64,000 bases of DNA, from positions 62,001 to 126,000 of the forward strand of contig JAEWWT010000014.1 of assembly GCA_023396225.1 (NCBI GenBank), given 5' to 3'. The notes under the pieces were generated by a model that was not told the origin of the DNA, made no database searches, and worked only from the letters and a program-made list of their open reading frames with translations. This DNA is from Bacillota bacterium (GTDB taxonomy: Bacteria > Bacillota > Clostridia > Oscillospirales > Ruminococcaceae). The translations under genes and the position numbers were made by a program. The first letter of the stretch is position 1. Each line of letters starts with the position of its first letter. Below are positions 61,154 to 64,000 of this stretch, in pieces.

Positions 61154-61263
61154 ATTAATCTCCATTCCCTCTTTTGCTATTTATTTTGGTTTTAAGAATA
61201 AATAATTCTAATCTGTTATTTGCAGAATTAAATAAATAGCTGTGTAAAAAGTATTTTTCACAC
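61154..61263 (-). repeat. Structured intergenic repeat, copy C
   Basis: Between V-ATPase A and B. H1 GTGTAAAAA/TTTTTCACAC (61242-61263) is followed by long-range stem P1 between AAATAAATAGC (61230-61240) and GCTATTTATTT (61176-61186), a perfect 11-bp pairing whose sequence differs from copy A at the inner end (T-A for C-G). The start-proximal sequence GGGAATGGAGATTAATATG matches copies A and B. The alternative SD-covering pairing of A, B and D is not evident here. Confidence 0.72.
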
Positions 61264-61274
61264 TAAGACATCCA

Positions 61275-63029
61275 TTATAATTTTTTGCTTAGTTCTTTTA
61301 TACCTTGTTCAATTTCTACATTCAGCAAAGTAAACTTTTCAAGATGATCATTTGGAATATCATATTTTACTTTAATTACTTTTTCAAACAAGCCAGTATT
61401 TAAGAGATCTGAAACACTAACTCCAGTTGAAATTGCATTAATACAACATTTGTAAAAATGGAGTATAGAATTCATCATCATATTTTGTTTTTCAAGCGGA
61501 ACATAAGTATCATCCTTATGATAAGCATTCTGCTGCAAAAATCCAACTCTTACAACTCTGGCAATTTCTATTATAAGCTTCTGTTCATCTGGAAGAACAT
61601 CAGAACCGATAAGCTTAACAATTTCCATAAGCTTGTTTTCTTCAATAAGAATATTTGAAATCTTCTGTCTGTTATCCAAAAATTCATGACCTATTGTTTC
61701 CTCATAGTAATTAGTCAGATCATCAACATATTCAGAATAACTGTCATTCCAGTTGATTGCAGGATAGTGTCTTGCATATGCAAGGGATTTATCCAAAGCC
61801 CAGAAACAACGAACAAATCTTTTTGTGTTCTGTGTAACAGGCTCTGAGAAGTCAGAACCCTGCGGAGAAACAGCACCAATGATTGATACCGAACCTTCTG
61901 AACCATTTAGATTTCTGACATATCCGGCTCTTTCATAGAATTCCGAAATTCTTGAAGGAAGATATGCAGGGAAACCTTCTTCAGCAGGCATTTCTTCAAG
62001 TCGTCCGCTGATTTCTCTCAAAGCTTCCGCCCAACGTGAAGTTGAGTCAGCCATTATAGCTATATGATAACCCATATCACGATAATACTCTGCAAGTGTA
62101 ATACCTGTATAAATTGAAGCTTCACGGGCAGCAACAGGCATGTTTGATGTATTTGCAATCAGGACTGTTCTGTCAGTAAGTGCATTTCCTGTTCTAGGGT
62201 CAATAAGCTGTGAAAATTCCTTTAATACCTGAGTCATCTCATTTCCACGCTCACCGCAGCCAATATATACTATTATATCAGCATCACACCATTTTGCGAG
62301 CTGGTGCTGAGTCATTGTTTTACCAGTACCAAAACCGCCTGGAACAGCAGCAGTACCACCCTTAGCAATCGGAAGAATTGTGTCGATAACCCTCTGTCCT
62401 GTAATAAGAGGCTTTGTTATTGGCATTCTTTCTTTAAAAGGACGTGACTGCTTAATTGGCCATCTCTGACACAATGTAATATCTACAATATCACCGAATT
62501 CAGTTTTTATCTGAATTATCTTGTCATTTATAGTATATTCACCGTTTTCAGCAGTCCATACAACCTCACCACTTAAAATCGGAGAAAGCATACACCTATG
62601 TTCTATTACCGGTGTTTCTGGGCAGGTAGCATAAATATCTCCGCCAACTATTTTATCTCCGACAGCTGTTTTAACACTAACCTGATATTTCTTATTAGTA
62701 TCAAGTGCAGAAACATTTGCTCCTTCAGAGATAAAGTCACCGCTTATCATTTGAATTTGCATTAACGGCCTTTCGATACCGTCAAAAATATTTGATATTA
62801 TACCCGGTCCCAGAGTTGCAGACATTGGCATATGAGTAGGTTCTACAGGTTCACCAGGTTTTAATCCTGTTGTAGTTTCATAAACCTGTATCGTTGTTTC
62901 CTTATCAGTTATACCAATTACTTCACCTATCAATTTTTTTACACCGACATATACCATCTCAAGCATAGAAAAATCTTTAGTATCTCTTACTTTAACAACC
63001 GGTCCGTTAATTGAAAAAACAGTATTCAA
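61275..63029 (-). CDS. V-type ATPase catalytic subunit A
   Basis: Subunit A hydrolyses or makes ATP in the head of the A/V-type enzyme. The 584 residues show VFSINGPVVKVRD at the N-terminus, the family insert (about 115-190), Walker A PGGFGTGKTMTQ, the catalytic glutamate in YIGCGERGNEM and VMADS-type IAIMADSTSRWAEALRE. The start is a TTG at 63029, eight bases after AGGAGGA; the ATG at 63059 would include that SD. Whether the enzyme pumps H+ or Na+ cannot be told from these subunits. Confidence 0.96.
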   Translation of the reverse strand: MNTVFSINGPVVKVRDTKDFSMLEMVYVGVKKLIGEVIGITDKETTIQVYETTTGLKPGEPVEPTHMPMSATLGPGIISNIFDGIERPLMQIQMISGDFISEGANVSALDTNKKYQVSVKTAVGDKIVGGDIYATCPETPVIEHRCMLSPILSGEVVWTAENGEYTINDKIIQIKTEFGDIVDITLCQRWPIKQSRPFKERMPITKPLITGQRVIDTILPIAKGGTAAVPGGFGTGKTMTQHQLAKWCDADIIVYIGCGERGNEMTQVLKEFSQLIDPRTGNALTDRTVLIANTSNMPVAAREASIYTGITLAEYYRDMGYHIAIMADSTSRWAEALREISGRLEEMPAEEGFPAYLPSRISEFYERAGYVRNLNGSEGSVSIIGAVSPQGSDFSEPVTQNTKRFVRCFWALDKSLAYARHYPAINWNDSYSEYVDDLTNYYEETIGHEFLDNRQKISNILIEENKLMEIVKLIGSDVLPDEQKLIIEIARVVRVGFLQQNAYHKDDTYVPLEKQNMMMNSILHFYKCCINAISTGVSVSDLLNTGLFEKVIKVKYDIPNDHLEKFTLLNVEIEQGIKELSKKL

Positions 63030-63074
63030 GGTTGTTCCTCCTATATATTCGCAGAGCAAATTCGCTAATAATTA

Positions 63075-63662
63075 TTATTGTGCAAAAGCATTCATATTAA
63101 TGAATTTTTGCTTCTGCTCTTCAAGTAAAAGATCAAAAGTTTTGTTTACAATTGTTTCTTTTTCCTTATTATATATGGATAATCCACCAATTTTAATATT
63201 TGAATCGACTTCAAAAGTAATGTTATCAGCTTTAATTGCTTTGTTTAATTTTGCAGAATACTTAATATCTTCTGATGAAAGGTAAATTACTGAATTGTCA
63301 GATATATTGGATGTCAGCATAAGCTTTACTAAATAATCTACATAATCTATGTTTGACATAAATTCAACCAAACGTAATTTTACGTCTTCCATAAGTTCAT
63401 CAGTAAGCTTTTCACGGTATAAAAGTACATCCCTTTTCATCTGCATTTCATTTTGAGTGATATCTCTTACATACTTTAACTCGCATTTTTTTTTGCTGTC
63501 AGCAAGTCTTTTTTCTGTTGCTTCCTTAGACTTAACCTTAGCATTTTCAAGAATAGCATTTTTTTCTTCTTCAGCTTCATTTAAAAGCACATTGACTTTT
63601 TGTTCTATTTCATCATTTACTGCATCAACGAACTTTTGTAGCTTCTGATTATCCATTTCCAT
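63075..63662 (-). CDS. V-type ATPase subunit E
   Basis: Subunit E forms the peripheral stalk. The 195-residue protein has a long N-terminal coiled coil (about residues 5-95, KVNVLLNEAEEEKNAILENA) and a small C-terminal alpha/beta domain (DSNIKIGGLSIYNKEKETIVN). The start at 63662 is 34 nt from AAAGGAG, with a hairpin between, plus a weak GGAA nearby. It stands between F and A. Confidence 0.9.
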   Translation of the reverse strand: MEMDNQKLQKFVDAVNDEIEQKVNVLLNEAEEEKNAILENAKVKSKEATEKRLADSKKKCELKYVRDITQNEMQMKRDVLLYREKLTDELMEDVKLRLVEFMSNIDYVDYLVKLMLTSNISDNSVIYLSSEDIKYSAKLNKAIKADNITFEVDSNIKIGGLSIYNKEKETIVNKTFDLLLEEQKQKFINMNAFAQ

Positions 63663-63703
63663 ATAAAATTTCCAGTCATAAAGCTATTATGACTATCTCC
63701 TTT
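63663..63703 (-). promoter_or_regulatory. SD and start codon of V-ATPase E separated by an 8-bp hairpin
   Basis: AAAGGAG (63703-63697) is followed two bases later by AGTCATAA/TTATGACT (63694-63674, loop of 5) and 11 more bases before the ATG; a collapsed hairpin gives about 13 nt spacing. The layout matches the M42 peptidase case almost base for base in spacing. Confidence 0.55.
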
Positions 63704-63711
63704 CAGCTATT

Positions 63712-64000
63712 TCAAAGCTTAATGCCAATTGCTTCTTCAACATATTGTGAAATGGTTAACGATATATTAGACGTTGAATGACGATCAGGAATTCCTACAA
63801 TTAGAGGTCGTTTTACATTTAGCTTCAAGTCATACACATACTTTTCATCCATTTTTATTAGTTTATCTGTAATCAGTATAACAGCTATTTCTTTATCGTC
63901 CATTTTCTCCATCAATACTTTTCTGATTTCCTGTTGTTTATGAACTACAATACCTTCAATTCCGGCAAGTCTCATACCAACCAGAGTGTCAACATTATCA
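63712..64000 (-). CDS. V-type ATPase subunit F, N-terminus cut by window edge
   Basis: Subunit F binds the central stalk. The frame continues to the window edge through DNVDTLVGMRLAGIEG, the conserved N-terminal region, so the ATG at 63975 is an internal methionine. The visible C-terminal 95 residues include IAVILITDKL and KRPLIVGIPDRH, typical of the family. Subunits I, K and C should lie upstream, outside the window. Confidence 0.92.
   Translation of the reverse strand, partial: DNVDTLVGMRLAGIEGIVVHKQQEIRKVLMEKMDDKEIAVILITDKLIKMDEKYVYDLKLNVKRPLIVGIPDRHSTSNISLTISQYVEEAIGIKL

Noticed and set aside
63712..63975. Complete 87-residue V-ATPase F gene starting at 63975
   Set aside because: The frame stays open to the window edge and encodes the conserved DNVDTLVGMRLAG region, so the gene is truncated by the window instead.
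1..64000. CRISPR array, prophage, insertion sequence, rRNA
   Set aside because: No regularly spaced direct repeats, integrase, transposase, phage structural genes or rRNA were seen; the intergenic repeats at 2130, 23000, 27060 and 61154 are single units without transposase.

Overview
The window is a gene-dense, low-GC (roughly one third G+C) chromosomal segment of an endospore-forming member of the Clostridia, most like the Ruminococcus/Oscillospiraceae side of the group (inference). The Gram-positive signs are PolC, the 62-residue DUF951 protein and strong AAAGGAGG Shine-Dalgarno (SD) sites. The sporulation signs are SpoIVB, CwlD and both dipicolinate synthase subunits. A V-type ATPase operon also fits anaerobic Clostridia. 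I see no phage, insertion sequence, CRISPR array or rRNA.

Layout. 1-780: an ArsR-family regulator cut by the window edge, its promoter/operator, a gene-poor stretch and tRNA-Arg. 849-2129: a PLP enzyme of the Met-gamma-lyase-like family. 2251-6435: murD, two M42 aminopeptidases and an acetyltransferase as one minus-strand operon. 6565-8241: a GH13 glycosidase fused to a DUF1653 tail. 8349-15240: histidine operon hisZGDCBHFIE, without hisA. 15346-26106: the conserved operon pyrH-frr-uppS-cdsA-dxr-rseP-ispG-polC (translation, lipid carrier and isoprenoid synthesis, replication). 26483-32345 (plus strand): cyclophilin, ispE and a divergent type IIA topoisomerase pair. 32404-34869: spoIVB and a LacI-type regulator, divergent. 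34970-39876: DUF951-prfA-tsaC/sua5-coaE-lytic transglycosylase-M18 peptidase. 40098-44521: an orphan Asn-rich protein, an S1-domain protein, then rarA, a YbaK-type deacylase and glyA. 44673-45043: tRNA-Cys, Gly, Asp and Val. 45116-52129: lon-engB-lysA, then yerC, two methyltransferases and hslO. 52427-55931 (plus): dpaA-dpaB, then an adaptor/permease pair without its ATPase. 55990-59059: radA, cwlD and two small unknown genes. 59119-64000: V-ATPase D, B, A, E and a truncated F.

The most unusual signal is a family of structured intergenic elements. Four copies (about 2130-2236, 23000-23123, 27060-27131 and 61154-61263) each end at the start codon of the next gene. Each has a short hairpin directly after an SD-like site. 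The three full copies then carry a second, long-range stem that stays paired although its sequence varies between copies. In three copies a second pairing would cover the SD-proximal purines. Two copies precede MEP-pathway genes (dxr, ispE). Three other operon-internal genes (first M42 peptidase, polC, V-ATPase E) have a simpler form: AAAGGAG, a perfect 8-10 bp hairpin, then the start codon 33-44 nt away. Together these suggest hairpin-bridged or switchable translation initiation, possibly spread by a small mobile repeat.

Start codons were chosen by SD placement, and several differ from the longest open frame.
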